From NCBI RefSeq assembly GCF_025515205.1, contig NZ_JAOPFX010000001.1:930001-994000 (forward strand): a stretch of 64,000 nucleotides of DNA. The letters run 5' to 3'. Under the pieces are notes generated by a model. The model searched no databases. It was given only the letters and a program-made list of their open reading frames with translations, and was not told where the DNA came from. Positions within the stretch are counted from its first letter, which is position 1. Every line of letters starts with the position of its first letter. The translations under genes and the position numbers were made by a program. This document shows, piece by piece, positions 17,660 to 26,167 of the stretch. This DNA comes from Microbacterium fluvii (GTDB lineage: Bacteria > Actinomycetota > Actinomycetes > Actinomycetales > Microbacteriaceae).

Positions 17660-17722
17660 CTCATTCAGTCGATAAGGCGAAGCTCACCGGCGTCCTTCAC
17701 CGCCGTGGGCACCGGCAGCGCT

Positions 17723-19042
17723 TCAGGCGGCCAGAGCGAGCGGGCCGCGCTTCATCTTGAGGGCGTCATAGCGAGCTGTGATGCCGAACCCGAGTACGAG
17801 GCTGATCGCAATCCCGATCACCGAAGCGGTGATCGCGGTCGTGAGCCCTGCGTCGGGGGCTGCGCCGAAGTAGAGGATAGAGCGGACACCGATGTAGATC
17901 TGATGCATCGGCTCGAATGTCGCGAGCCAGCGGAAGAATCCGGGTGTCGCCTCTAGAGGGATGGTGCCACCCGAGCTGGGGATGGCGAAGACCACCATGA
18001 TGAACAGGTTGATCATCATGCCCGCGTTGCCCACGACGGCGACCACTGTCTGCGCGATCGAAGCGATCCCGAAGATTGCCAATGCGCTGAACCCGAAGAG
18101 TGGCCAGCCTTCGTCGATGGGCATTCCTGTGGCGCTGGCGATCAGGATGTATACCCCCGCAACCAACAGTGCGACTATCCCCATCAGGACCAGCTTGAGG
18201 GCGAAGGTACGTGTACGGCTGAATCCCCGCCACGGCGCCACGCTGTATCGCGGTCCGGCCTCCAGTGGCATCACTCCGAGGCGCGCGTCGATGATGGAGT
18301 TGGCGATGATCGTTCCTGAGAACCCGGCCAGCACGAGCACCAGGGCATAGAAGAATGCGGACAGCCCGCCGCCTGTCCCGTCGGGCAGGGGATTGTGGGC
18401 GACGATCTGGACGTCCAGCGGGTCGGCGAGCGCCTGGGATGCGGCTGCCGTGAGGGGCTCGGTGACACCGACGGTGGTTGCCGTCGATGCGGCGAGGCTC
18501 TGCAACTGCGTGCCGAGCGCTGCGCTGACCTCGCTCAGTGCCTCCCGGCCGAGTTGTGTCACGATCGACGCGGCGAATGCCCCGACGCGCGGATTCGTTT
18601 GCACCTGCACATACGGTTGTGCACCTTCGGTGGTGAAGGCCGCTCGGCCGAGACCCACGAAGTCCTCGCTCAGGGTCTCCGGGAGGAGAATCACCCCGTA
18701 GAGACTGCCGTTGTCCATCCGTGCGGTGGCTTCATCGAGGCTGAGCACGGAGATGTCGAACTTGTCTTCGTCCACATTCTCCAGGAGCGCGGATTGGATG
18801 TCATCGCCGATCGTGAGTTCTTCCCCGCTGGGAAGCGATGTCCCGGCGTCGGCGTTCACGATGGCGACGGGGAACTCGGAGATGTTCTCTGCGGAGTTGA
18901 TCGTGCCGCCGAAGTAGGTGGCGGAGAGGGCTGCGCAGAACGCTGTGACGACGAGCACCGGCGCGAGCCACATCAGCCAGCGGGGGCGCGATCGACCGTG
19001 GCGGGCCGTCATGTCGGGGACTTGTGTGTCTTCAGTGCTCAT
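17723..19042 (-). CDS. YhgE/Pip (DUF3533-type) membrane exporter-like protein
   Basis: A 439-residue membrane protein. One N-terminal helix (WLMWLAPVLVVTAFCAALSA) is followed by an extracytoplasmic domain of about 200 residues (FPVAIVNADAGTSLPSGEEL, then GVILLPETLSEDFVG). The C-terminal half carries five or more helices (FFYALVLVLAGFSGTIIANS and onward). This is the architecture of the YhgE/Pip and ABC-2-like permeases linked to drug or lipid export. AGGAAAAA precedes ATG 19042. It is divergent from a TetR regulator at 19304, its probable repressor. Confidence 0.8.
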   Translation of the reverse strand: MSTEDTQVPDMTARHGRSRPRWLMWLAPVLVVTAFCAALSATYFGGTINSAENISEFPVAIVNADAGTSLPSGEELTIGDDIQSALLENVDEDKFDISVLSLDEATARMDNGSLYGVILLPETLSEDFVGLGRAAFTTEGAQPYVQVQTNPRVGAFAASIVTQLGREALSEVSAALGTQLQSLAASTATTVGVTEPLTAAASQALADPLDVQIVAHNPLPDGTGGGLSAFFYALVLVLAGFSGTIIANSIIDARLGVMPLEAGPRYSVAPWRGFSRTRTFALKLVLMGIVALLVAGVYILIASATGMPIDEGWPLFGFSALAIFGIASIAQTVVAVVGNAGMMINLFIMVVFAIPSSGGTIPLEATPGFFRWLATFEPMHQIYIGVRSILYFGAAPDAGLTTAITASVIGIAISLVLGFGITARYDALKMKRGPLALAA

Positions 19043-19276
19043 TTTTTCCTAGGTGGGTTGGTGGGTGTGTTGAGTTGGTTCGGGTGAGCCGCATGTGCGG
19101 GGCGGCGATGGCATGGCAATCGCAATGCTCAAACTGTGGGAGTCGACGAAGGTGAGACAGGAAGTCCGCGACGCCCGGTCTACGATGCGGATAGTCGCTC
19201 CCGTCGTGTGAGTTCACGCGCGAGCGTGGAACTCACGGGTTGAGCGCCAACGGCCAACTCGTAAATTGGTATAACG

Positions 19277-19289
19277 ACAACAGTGTTGT
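19277..19289. promoter_or_regulatory. TetR operator-like palindrome
   Basis: ACAACA-G-TGTTGT, six-base arms around one base, lies just after TATAAC (19270-19275) and 14 nt before the TetR start. It suggests autoregulation; no second copy was seen close to the exporter start. Confidence 0.55.
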
Positions 19290-19303
19290 AGAAAAGGACT
19301 CAG

Positions 19304-20008
19304 GTGTCAAATTCTCACGAGCCCCCGGCTAATTCCCTCGAGCCAGGGAGCCGGGAGTGGTGGGCGGAGATGGCGGTTCCTGTTGCGAAGCGGGGTCGCC
19401 CGCCCATCGGTACCGACCGGATCACGTCGGCCGCCCTGGACCTTCTCGCCAGTGAGGCGACAGACGAGTACAGCATCCGGAACGTTGCTGCTCGCCTCGG
19501 AGCGAGCACTGCGACCCTGTATCGGAAGATCGGTGGGCGACCTGGCCTTGATGCTCTCGTTGTGGACGCTGTAATCGGCACGGCCCGTCAACAGGCGGAG
19601 GAGATGGACGCACCGGACTGGAAGGCGGGCCTCCGGGCGGGCGCGACGGCCACCTTCGACGCGCTTGCTCGGCACCCGCTCGCAGTGCCCCTTTTCGCGG
19701 CGACCGTGCCATCCGGCCCGAACGCCACAGCTATGCGCGAACGCAGTATCGGTCAACTCCTCGAGCACGGGTTCGCGCCGGAACTCGCGGCGCACACCTA
19801 TACGAGCGTGGGACACCTCACGATCGGATTCGGGCTGCAGCTCCTCTATGCGCCCACGCAGTCCCTTGCGCGCCGCCACCTCCCGCCGGCGACTGCCAGG
19901 GTCGCGGAGCATCTCGACTCCAGTTTGCGGGAGGAGTTCCAGTTCGGCCTCCAGATGATGATCCAAGGAGTGGCGGCGTCGCAGCCCCGGGACGGCACCG
20001 CCCTTTAG
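19304..20008 (+). CDS. TetR/AcrR family regulator
   Basis: A 234-residue one-component repressor. A polar leader of about 30 residues precedes KRGRPPIGTDRITSAALDLL and the helix-turn-helix IRNVAARLGASTATLYRKIGG. The C-terminal ligand domain ends EEFQFGLQMMIQG, the same ending type as the regulator at 20098-20739, so the two are probably related. GTG 19304 has AGGA upstream. Its position divergent to the exporter, with a palindrome in between, makes that gene the likely target. Confidence 0.85.
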   Translation: MSNSHEPPANSLEPGSREWWAEMAVPVAKRGRPPIGTDRITSAALDLLASEATDEYSIRNVAARLGASTATLYRKIGGRPGLDALVVDAVIGTARQQAEEMDAPDWKAGLRAGATATFDALARHPLAVPLFAATVPSGPNATAMRERSIGQLLEHGFAPELAAHTYTSVGHLTIGFGLQLLYAPTQSLARRHLPPATARVAEHLDSSLREEFQFGLQMMIQGVAASQPRDGTAL

Positions 20009-20097
20009 AGCAAACTGTGGCGGGGTCGATCCGGCAGCTCAGAGGCCGGCGACCCGCGCTCGTTCCCGCTCGCTGGGAGGAGTCCGGGACGGAACAT

Positions 20098-20739
20098 TCA
20101 CGAGCTGCGACGGGTGGCTTCGAGTCCGCGCAGCATGAGCGCGAGGCCGAACTCGAACTCTTCGTGGAGCTCCGGAAGCCTGCCGGTGATCTTCGCCAGG
20201 TATGGGTAGCGGCCGCCTTCGAGTGCGATGAGCGCTTCGGGCGACGGCTGATCGTTGTCGGATTGCATGGCGATTCCGAGCGTGTACCGCGCGAGTGTCG
20301 CGACGGAGCTCGCGGCCGTTTCTACGGGGAAGTCGGCGCGCAGGAGCGCACGCGTGAGCCGCTCGCGCAGGGCGAAGGCGGCCGGCCCATCGGGGAAGGT
20401 GTCAGCGAGCAGGGATGCGGCGCGCCGATGCCTGGTCAGTGCGAGGAACGCACCCGTGAGTACCTCCCGGCAGACCTCGTCCCAGCTTCGACCGGTATCC
20501 TCGTCCTCTCCGACGTCCGGCACCTCCGCGAGCATCCGGTCGACGACCAGGCCGATGAGTTCCGCGCGACCGGAGACGTTTCGGTACAGCGTGGCGGTCC
20601 CCGAGGACATCTGCGTGGCCAGCGCACGCAGGGTGAGCGCGTCGCCGCCGTGCTCGTCGACGAACTCCAGCGCCGCCTCGATGATCCGCTCGCGCGGAAT
20701 CGGGGGCCGGCCGGGCCGACGCGGGGGTGTCACAGTCAT
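20098..20739 (-). CDS. TetR/AcrR family regulator of the oxidase cluster
   Basis: A 213-residue repressor with RPGRPPIPRERIIEAALEFV and the recognition region LRALATQMSSGTATLYRNVSG. The C-terminal domain ends EEFEFGLALMLRGLEA. ATG 20739 is chosen because GAGGG lies 7 nt upstream; a GTG-started frame reaches 20772. It is the only regulator at the edge of the 20.8-27.9 kb cluster and lies just downstream of the co-oriented FAD monooxygenase gene. It probably controls that cluster through the dyads at 22347, 22395 and 26113. Confidence 0.83.
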   Translation of the reverse strand: MTVTPPRRPGRPPIPRERIIEAALEFVDEHGGDALTLRALATQMSSGTATLYRNVSGRAELIGLVVDRMLAEVPDVGEDEDTGRSWDEVCREVLTGAFLALTRHRRAASLLADTFPDGPAAFALRERLTRALLRADFPVETAASSVATLARYTLGIAMQSDNDQPSPEALIALEGGRYPYLAKITGRLPELHEEFEFGLALMLRGLEATRRSS

Positions 20740-20799
20740 TCTCGGGCCCTCATCGTAGGTTCTTGTATCCACGGTAGCGGGGCCTTCCGGCGTGACGTC

Positions 20800-22302
20800 T
20801 CACGCCGCAATGGGCGCGGCGGGGAAGGCGGGTAGCGTCCGCCAGTCGGCGATCGCGGCGGGCGCGGGCGCGATCGCGGCGATGTACCCGTCGGGGCGTA
20901 CGAGCAGCGCGGCGTCCTGCTGCAGCCCGTAGTAGCGACGGAATGCCTCATTCGCGCCGGAATCCAGTTCGACTACGCGCACCCCAGCGCCGGTCTCGGG
21001 CCACGCGACGGACTTCGCGGCCTTGGTGAACGGCGCGCCGATGGTGAGCACGGTGAAGTGCTTGCCGCGGAAGATGTCGAACAGGCTCGTTCGGTCGCCG
21101 GCGGCGGTGAGCACGGGGGAATCGGGCGCGCGATCGCCCGTGGCGAGGAGGTCGGTGCTTCCGGAGCTCGCGAGCGGTCCACCGCGGTAGCTCAGGCCGA
21201 GCTGCCTCTCTTCGTCGCCCCGCTTCATCGCTGCCAACGGCCTGTCTCCCATGTGGGCGTACAGATCGCTGGCAAGCCCGAGCACCCGGGCTGCGACCGG
21301 TTGACGCTCGGCCTCGTACGTATCGAGAAGTTCCTCGGGGGCTCCCGCGATGACCTGTCCCAGCTTCCACCCAAGGTTGTAGGCATCCTGGACGCCGGTG
21401 TTCAGGCCCTGCCCGCCGGTGGGCGGATGCACGTGTGCCGCATCCCCGGCCAGGAAGACCCTGCCCACCCGATAGCGCTCGGCGAGTCGGATGTTGGGCC
21501 GCCATACCGATGACCAGCGCACCTCCTCGACGCGCATCTTCGCGTTGCCGATCACCTCGCGCGCGAGACGCTCGATCGCCTCGGCCGACAGGTTCGCCGG
21601 GTCCTGGGGTCGCAGTCGGAGCATGAGCTGGAACACGTCGCCGGGCAGCGGGCAGAGGGCGACGAAGCGGCCGCTCTTGCGCGGCCAGATGTGCCACCGG
21701 TCGCGGCTCAGGCCCCTGACGACGACGTCCGCGACGATCATCCGGTCGCTCTCGTCGGTCGTGCCCCGGAAGGCGACCGCGAGTTGCTTCCGCACGGTGC
21801 TGCTGCCACCGTCCGCCCCGACGACGAAGCGTGCGCGGACGACCCGTTCCTGGCCGTCCTGTTCGACCGTCGCAGTGACGCCGTCGGCATCCTGCGCAAG
21901 CTCGACCAGCCGCGTGCCCTGTTCGACGGTGCCACCGAGCTGGGCGAGACGCTCCCGCAGGGAGGCGTCCGTCGCATATTGCGGCGCGAGGAGGGTATTC
22001 GCATGCGGCACGTCGGGCGTCGCCTGGTGCAGCTTGATCATCGTGCGCCGCAGCGTGATCGGACCGAGGTGGAGCCCCAGTGGTGGGTAGAGAATCGACC
22101 GCCCTTCAAGGGCGGGAAGCACACCGAGGTCGTCGAACACCTCCTGAGTTCGCGGCTGCACCGCCTTGGCGCGCGAACCGGCGAAACCCGTCGACGCGGC
22201 ATCCAGAAGCCGGTACGACACCCCGCGCCGTGCGAGGTCGCACGCGAGCGTGAGCCCGACCGCTCCTGCACCGACGATCAGCACATCCACGTTCTCCGGC
22301 AT
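20800..22302 (-). CDS. FAD-dependent monooxygenase (aromatic hydroxylase type)
   Basis: A 500-residue class A flavoprotein monooxygenase. The NAD(P)H/FAD Rossmann motif GAGAVGLTLACDLARRG opens the protein, VVGADGGSS is the DG motif, and FLAGDAAHVHPPTGGQGLN binds the FAD ribityl chain. The C-terminal thioredoxin-like tail places it with phenol hydroxylase/PheA/TfdB-like enzymes that hydroxylate phenolic or polyketide substrates with NAD(P)H and O2. ATG 22302 follows GTGAGGGG. It diverges from the amidohydrolase operon across a 151-bp region containing two dyads. Confidence 0.88.
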   Translation of the reverse strand: MPENVDVLIVGAGAVGLTLACDLARRGVSYRLLDAASTGFAGSRAKAVQPRTQEVFDDLGVLPALEGRSILYPPLGLHLGPITLRRTMIKLHQATPDVPHANTLLAPQYATDASLRERLAQLGGTVEQGTRLVELAQDADGVTATVEQDGQERVVRARFVVGADGGSSTVRKQLAVAFRGTTDESDRMIVADVVVRGLSRDRWHIWPRKSGRFVALCPLPGDVFQLMLRLRPQDPANLSAEAIERLAREVIGNAKMRVEEVRWSSVWRPNIRLAERYRVGRVFLAGDAAHVHPPTGGQGLNTGVQDAYNLGWKLGQVIAGAPEELLDTYEAERQPVAARVLGLASDLYAHMGDRPLAAMKRGDEERQLGLSYRGGPLASSGSTDLLATGDRAPDSPVLTAAGDRTSLFDIFRGKHFTVLTIGAPFTKAAKSVAWPETGAGVRVVELDSGANEAFRRYYGLQQDAALLVRPDGYIAAIAPAPAAIADWRTLPAFPAAPIAA

Positions 22303-22346
22303 TCGACCACCCCTCACCTGCAGGCGACAGTTCCTGCATACTTTTC

Positions 22347-22359
22347 GATACAGTGTATC
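22347..22359. promoter_or_regulatory. dyad GATAC-AGT-GTATC
   Basis: A perfect 5-3-5 palindrome 45 bp upstream of the FAD monooxygenase start. It has the same geometry as the GCTAC-N3-GTAGC sites nearby, so it may be a variant site for the same TetR protein. Confidence 0.5.
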
Positions 22360-22394
22360 CGATTTAGAATCTCACGGGAAAGATCCCTTTATCG

Positions 22395-22407
22395 GCTACG
22401 CTGTAGC
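22395..22407. promoter_or_regulatory. dyad GCTAC-GCT-GTAGC (shared operator, copy 1)
   Basis: A perfect 5-3-5 palindrome 47 bp before the amidohydrolase start. The same arms recur at 26113-26125, upstream of the hydrolase pair. Confidence 0.65.
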
Positions 22408-22453
22408 GAATACTCTCGGACGCCATCGCTGCCGCACAACCATGGGAGGCACT

Positions 22454-23863
22454 GTGAATCGGACACTTCTGCGCGGAGCACGAGTGATCACGATGGCAGC
22501 CGGGAGCTCCGGTGCCGAAGAGGTCGACGTGCTCGTCGAGGGCGAGGAGATCGTGCAGGTCGGCCCCGGCCTCGTCGCCGCGGACGCGGAGATCGTGGAC
22601 TGCTCCGAGCGGATCGTCATGCCGGGCCTGGTGAACGCCCACCTGCACACCTGGCAGACGGGGCTGCGCAGCATCGGGGCCGACTGGACGCTGTCGGAGT
22701 ATCTCTCGAACATGCACGGCACCATCGCCGGCTTGTACCGCCCCGCCGACATGCGGATCAACGGGCTGGCGGGCGCCCTCAGCCTTCTCGCGGGAGGCAC
22801 GACGACCGTCGGCGACTGGTGCCACGGCAGCGCGGACCCGGAACACTCCGACGCCGCGATCGAGGGCTTGAAGGACTCAGGTATCCGCGGTGTCTTCCTC
22901 CATGGCACCCCTTACCGTGCCATCCGGTCGGGTTCCCGATCCGAGCTCGACCGGCTCATCGACACCTGGCACTCGGACGTGATCACGATCGGGATGGCGA
23001 TCCGCGGCCCCCAGCTCTCGCCGGGATGGCGAGCCGCCGACGACATGCGTGCGGCCGCCGAGCGGGGCATCGTGGCCTCGATGCATCAGAGCGGCGGCGT
23101 GCTCAAGCCCGCCTGGCGCGATGTGCGCGACGCGCGCCTGTTCGGCCCCCTGACGAACATCGCGCACGGCGCGGGCTTGGATGACGAGTGGCTCTCGTAC
23201 CTGGTGGACGCCGGCGCGACGTTCACCACCACAACCGAGAACGAGCTCGGTCAGGGCCATGGCCGGCCGATCACCGCCCGCCTGCTGTCCTGGGGCACCG
23301 CACCGTCACTCGGCACGGACACGAGCGCCGTCGTCGGCGATGACCTCTTCAGCATCGCGCGCACAGCGTTGGCTATCCAGCGATCCGCGGACCACGAGCA
23401 GCACCGCCGCGACACCGGGATCTTCGCCCCGACCGCCACAGTCACGGCGCGACAGGCACTCGAATGGGCCACGGTGGAGGGGGCGCGCGCGCTCGGACTC
23501 GGCGACAGGGTCGGCCGCCTCGAGCCGGGACTGCAGGCGGACCTGATCGTGCTCGATGCCCGCGCCGCGAATCTGTGGCCGGCGCATGACGCGGTCGCCG
23601 CTGCCCTGCAGTCCAGCTTCGGGAACGTCGAATCGGTGATGGTCGCCGGGAAGTGGCGAAAGCGCGACCACCATCTCATCGGGATCGATGTGGACCGCGT
23701 CCGCGTCGACCTGCAGGCATCCGCCGACCGGATCCTGCGAGCATTCACCACGACCAATCCACTCGGCGCGCTCCGGAAGAAGATCGTCAATCGCGTCGGG
23801 CAGGCGAAGGCGCATGCCGAACTGCGCGTGCCTCGGGCTGACGAGGATGCATCGGGGAGTTGA
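22454..23863 (+). CDS. amidohydrolase (TrzA/AtzA/cytosine-deaminase type)
   Basis: A 469-residue metal-dependent hydrolase of the amidohydrolase superfamily. Metal ligands are visible: HLH in MPGLVNAHLHTWQTG, His in MHQSGG, His in IAHGAG, and Asp in LGTDTSAVVGDD. The N- and C-terminal beta sandwich strands (ADLIVLDARAANLWPAHD) are present. Members deaminate or dechlorinate N-heterocycles; the substrate here is unknown. GTG 22454 has GGGAGG just upstream; ATG 22442 is an alternative. First gene of a + strand run with the oxidase 3 nt behind. Confidence 0.85.
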   Translation: MNRTLLRGARVITMAAGSSGAEEVDVLVEGEEIVQVGPGLVAADAEIVDCSERIVMPGLVNAHLHTWQTGLRSIGADWTLSEYLSNMHGTIAGLYRPADMRINGLAGALSLLAGGTTTVGDWCHGSADPEHSDAAIEGLKDSGIRGVFLHGTPYRAIRSGSRSELDRLIDTWHSDVITIGMAIRGPQLSPGWRAADDMRAAAERGIVASMHQSGGVLKPAWRDVRDARLFGPLTNIAHGAGLDDEWLSYLVDAGATFTTTTENELGQGHGRPITARLLSWGTAPSLGTDTSAVVGDDLFSIARTALAIQRSADHEQHRRDTGIFAPTATVTARQALEWATVEGARALGLGDRVGRLEPGLQADLIVLDARAANLWPAHDAVAAALQSSFGNVESVMVAGKWRKRDHHLIGIDVDRVRVDLQASADRILRAFTTTNPLGALRKKIVNRVGQAKAHAELRVPRADEDASGS

Positions 23864-23866
23864 CCC

Positions 23867-25975
23867 ATGAGCGGTGTCCGACTCTTGATCACCCGGATCG
23901 TCTCGCCCACGATCGGGGCAGCGCTTCTGCTCGCGGCGGCTGCGGGCGTCGGCATCTATCCGGCGGATGTCCTGCCGCCGGCCGGCGCGACCGTCGGCCT
24001 CGTCGCAGCGGCGGTGGCCCTCCTGTCGAGGGGAGTCGGGGATGCCGTCGGCGCGCGCGGGCCCGCGCTCCTCGGCGGCGCCGCGACCCTCGCCGCGATC
24101 GCCGGCGGCTGGCTTCTGCCGGAAGGCTGGCTCGCGTGGTCGGCGCTCGCGGGCGCGGGGGTGGGGTTCGCTGTGCCCCCGGTCGCCGGCCGACCGTCGA
24201 CGCGATGGACGATGGGCAGCGCCACGACACCGCGCATCACTCTTCCTCTCCCCGTGCGCCCGCCGGTTGCCGCGGAAGTTCGACACCGGGTCGGCATCGT
24301 GTGCTCCCTCGCTGGCGGCGCCGTACTCGTGGTCGCCCTGGTCACGTCGATGGGAGTGCTGCGGTATCTCACGATCCTGCTCCTGGTCGCGGGGGTCGCG
24401 CTTCTCCTGGCCGGCGTACTCGTCTCGGTGCGGGCCCAGAACCCGTTGGCCGCTGCGGCGGTCTCGAGTGCCGTCCTCGTGCCGGGGCTCCTGGGATTCG
24501 GTGCCGCGTGCGCCGGTCTCACCGTCGGCAAAGACCTGCCTCCCGCGCTCGTTGTTCTGACCGCCGCACTCCTGTTCGCCGTTGTGTGCGCGACGTTCCT
24601 CCTCCGCCCACGCGGTAACGGCACCTTGGCTCGGCCGCGGTCACCCCGATATCGCGCCGCAACGCGCTCGTTCGACGCCGTCCGCCTCACCCCGGCTCGC
24701 GCAACCGTGATCGCCTCGCCCGATCAGGCACGGGCCGCCCTCGCGGGCGCGGTGGCCGCAGGACTCCCGGTGCGGATGCACGGCACGGGCCACAAGGCCG
24801 GCACGACGCGCGCGATGGGCGGGGCCGCGCTTCTCAAGGTGCGCATCCACGAACCGGTCACCGTCGACCCCGTCGCGCGCACGGCGCGGATCCCTGCCGG
24901 GACCACCTGGGGTGACGTGGTGGCTGCCATCACCCCCCACAAGCTGGGCGCCGCCCATGGTTCGTCCGGCCGGGTCGGTGCCGTGGGCTATCTGCTCGGC
25001 GGTGGATTGAGCGCCTACGCCCGCACGACCGGCATCGCAGCGAACAGCATCGAGTCGATCGAGGTGCTCCTCGCGGATGGCGAACAGGTCACCGCCGACC
25101 GATCCGCGCACAGCGACCTGTTCTGGGCGATCCGCGGAGGAGGCGGCGGGTTCGGCATCGTGACCGCGATCACCGTGCGCCTGTTCGATCTGACCCACGC
25201 GATGACAGGAACCATGATCTGGGACGGCGCGCACGCAGCGGACCTGCTGAACGCCTGGCACCAGTGGGCACGGTCGGCGCCGGACGCCATCACCACGTCC
25301 TTCCGACTCATGAGGATGCCGCCCCTCCCCGGCCTTCCCCCGGCGCTGACAAGACATCCGATCGTCGCGATCGACGGTTCCATCCCGGTGGCGACGGCCG
25401 GTTCGGCGAGAGAGGCGGAAGCACTGGTCGCCGAGCTGCGCAGCTCCCTCCGTCCCGTCGCGCCTCCGCGACGGGACACCTTCCGGCTCGCCTCACCGCT
25501 CGAGACCGCGTTCACCCACATGGATCCTCCGATCGCCGTCGCGCAGGTCACCGACTCGTTCATGATCACGGCGGAGGACCATGCCGCCGTCGAATGCTTC
25601 GGGGCCTTCGCAGATCTGGATGCCGTGGGGCTGGCCACTCTCGAACTGCGACATCTCGGCGCTGCGCTTGCCCGCCCTGTGCGGGATGGGGGCGCGGTTT
25701 CGAGCGTCTCCGGGGACTACTTCTATTGGGGACTCGGGCTGCCCAGCCGCCGCACGCCGAAGAGCCACGTCACCCGCAGCCTCGATGAGATCCGAACGGC
25801 GCTGGCACCGTGGCAGACAGGTTTCGTCATGCCGACGTACGCTCCCGAGCCCGGCATCCCACACCACCTCTTCGACTCGTCGACCCGCGCGCGCGTCGAT
25901 GAGGTGCGCGCGACGTACGATCCCGACGGTCTCTTCTCCGGCGACGTCGCCTTCGGTGCCACCGACCGCAACTGA
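23867..25975 (+). CDS. FAD-linked (BBE/PCMH) oxidoreductase fused to an N-terminal membrane domain
   Basis: A 702-residue fusion. Residues 1 to about 245 contain some eight hydrophobic segments (for example LRYLTILLLVAGVALLLAGVL). Residues about 270-700 form a berberine-bridge/PCMH flavoprotein. MHGTGHKAGTT carries the histidine expected to hold 8-alpha-linked FAD. AVGYLLGGGLSAYAR is the FAD-binding loop, where the second (6-S-cysteinyl) Cys of bicovalent members is absent. DLFWAIRGGGGGFGIVT is the substrate-FAD core, and FSGDVAF resembles the BBE C-terminus. The catalytic domain would sit at the membrane. Start ATG 23867 follows the amidohydrolase stop. Confidence 0.82.
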   Translation: MSGVRLLITRIVSPTIGAALLLAAAAGVGIYPADVLPPAGATVGLVAAAVALLSRGVGDAVGARGPALLGGAATLAAIAGGWLLPEGWLAWSALAGAGVGFAVPPVAGRPSTRWTMGSATTPRITLPLPVRPPVAAEVRHRVGIVCSLAGGAVLVVALVTSMGVLRYLTILLLVAGVALLLAGVLVSVRAQNPLAAAAVSSAVLVPGLLGFGAACAGLTVGKDLPPALVVLTAALLFAVVCATFLLRPRGNGTLARPRSPRYRAATRSFDAVRLTPARATVIASPDQARAALAGAVAAGLPVRMHGTGHKAGTTRAMGGAALLKVRIHEPVTVDPVARTARIPAGTTWGDVVAAITPHKLGAAHGSSGRVGAVGYLLGGGLSAYARTTGIAANSIESIEVLLADGEQVTADRSAHSDLFWAIRGGGGGFGIVTAITVRLFDLTHAMTGTMIWDGAHAADLLNAWHQWARSAPDAITTSFRLMRMPPLPGLPPALTRHPIVAIDGSIPVATAGSAREAEALVAELRSSLRPVAPPRRDTFRLASPLETAFTHMDPPIAVAQVTDSFMITAEDHAAVECFGAFADLDAVGLATLELRHLGAALARPVRDGGAVSSVSGDYFYWGLGLPSRRTPKSHVTRSLDEIRTALAPWQTGFVMPTYAPEPGIPHHLFDSSTRARVDEVRATYDPDGLFSGDVAFGATDRN

Positions 25976-26016
25976 TCGCTGCGACCGCGCGTTCCCGTCT
26001 GCGATCGAGGCTGCGA

Positions 26017-26033
26017 GCGCCTTCTGAAGGCGC
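26017..26033. terminator. short hairpin after the oxidase gene
   Basis: GCGCCTT-CTG-AAGGCGC, a 7-bp stem 41 nt after the stop with no T run. It is a weak candidate terminator separating the oxidase from the hydrolase operon. Confidence 0.35.
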
Positions 26034-26112
26034 GGCGCGGAGGGGTCTGCATCGGCGCTGACCGTGCTCTCGGACGACAACTCGGTCATTCGATCACTTT
26101 GTGTGGATTAGT

Positions 26113-26125
26113 GGCTACAACGTAG
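26113..26125. promoter_or_regulatory. dyad GCTAC-AAC-GTAGC (shared operator, copy 2)
   Basis: A perfect 5-3-5 palindrome with arms identical to 22395-22407. It lies 42 bp before the first hydrolase start and next to TAAACT, a possible -10 box. Confidence 0.65.
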
Positions 26126-26167
26126 CGTAAACTCGGATCCTCAGAGACCCGCACGAAGGAGTGCCCC

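Noticed and set aside
12327..17700. Attachment-site duplicate of the tRNA-Arg 3' end
   Set aside because: I looked for GGTTCGAGTCCCTCC downstream; only weak partial matches (for example near 16535) exist, too short to call att sites.
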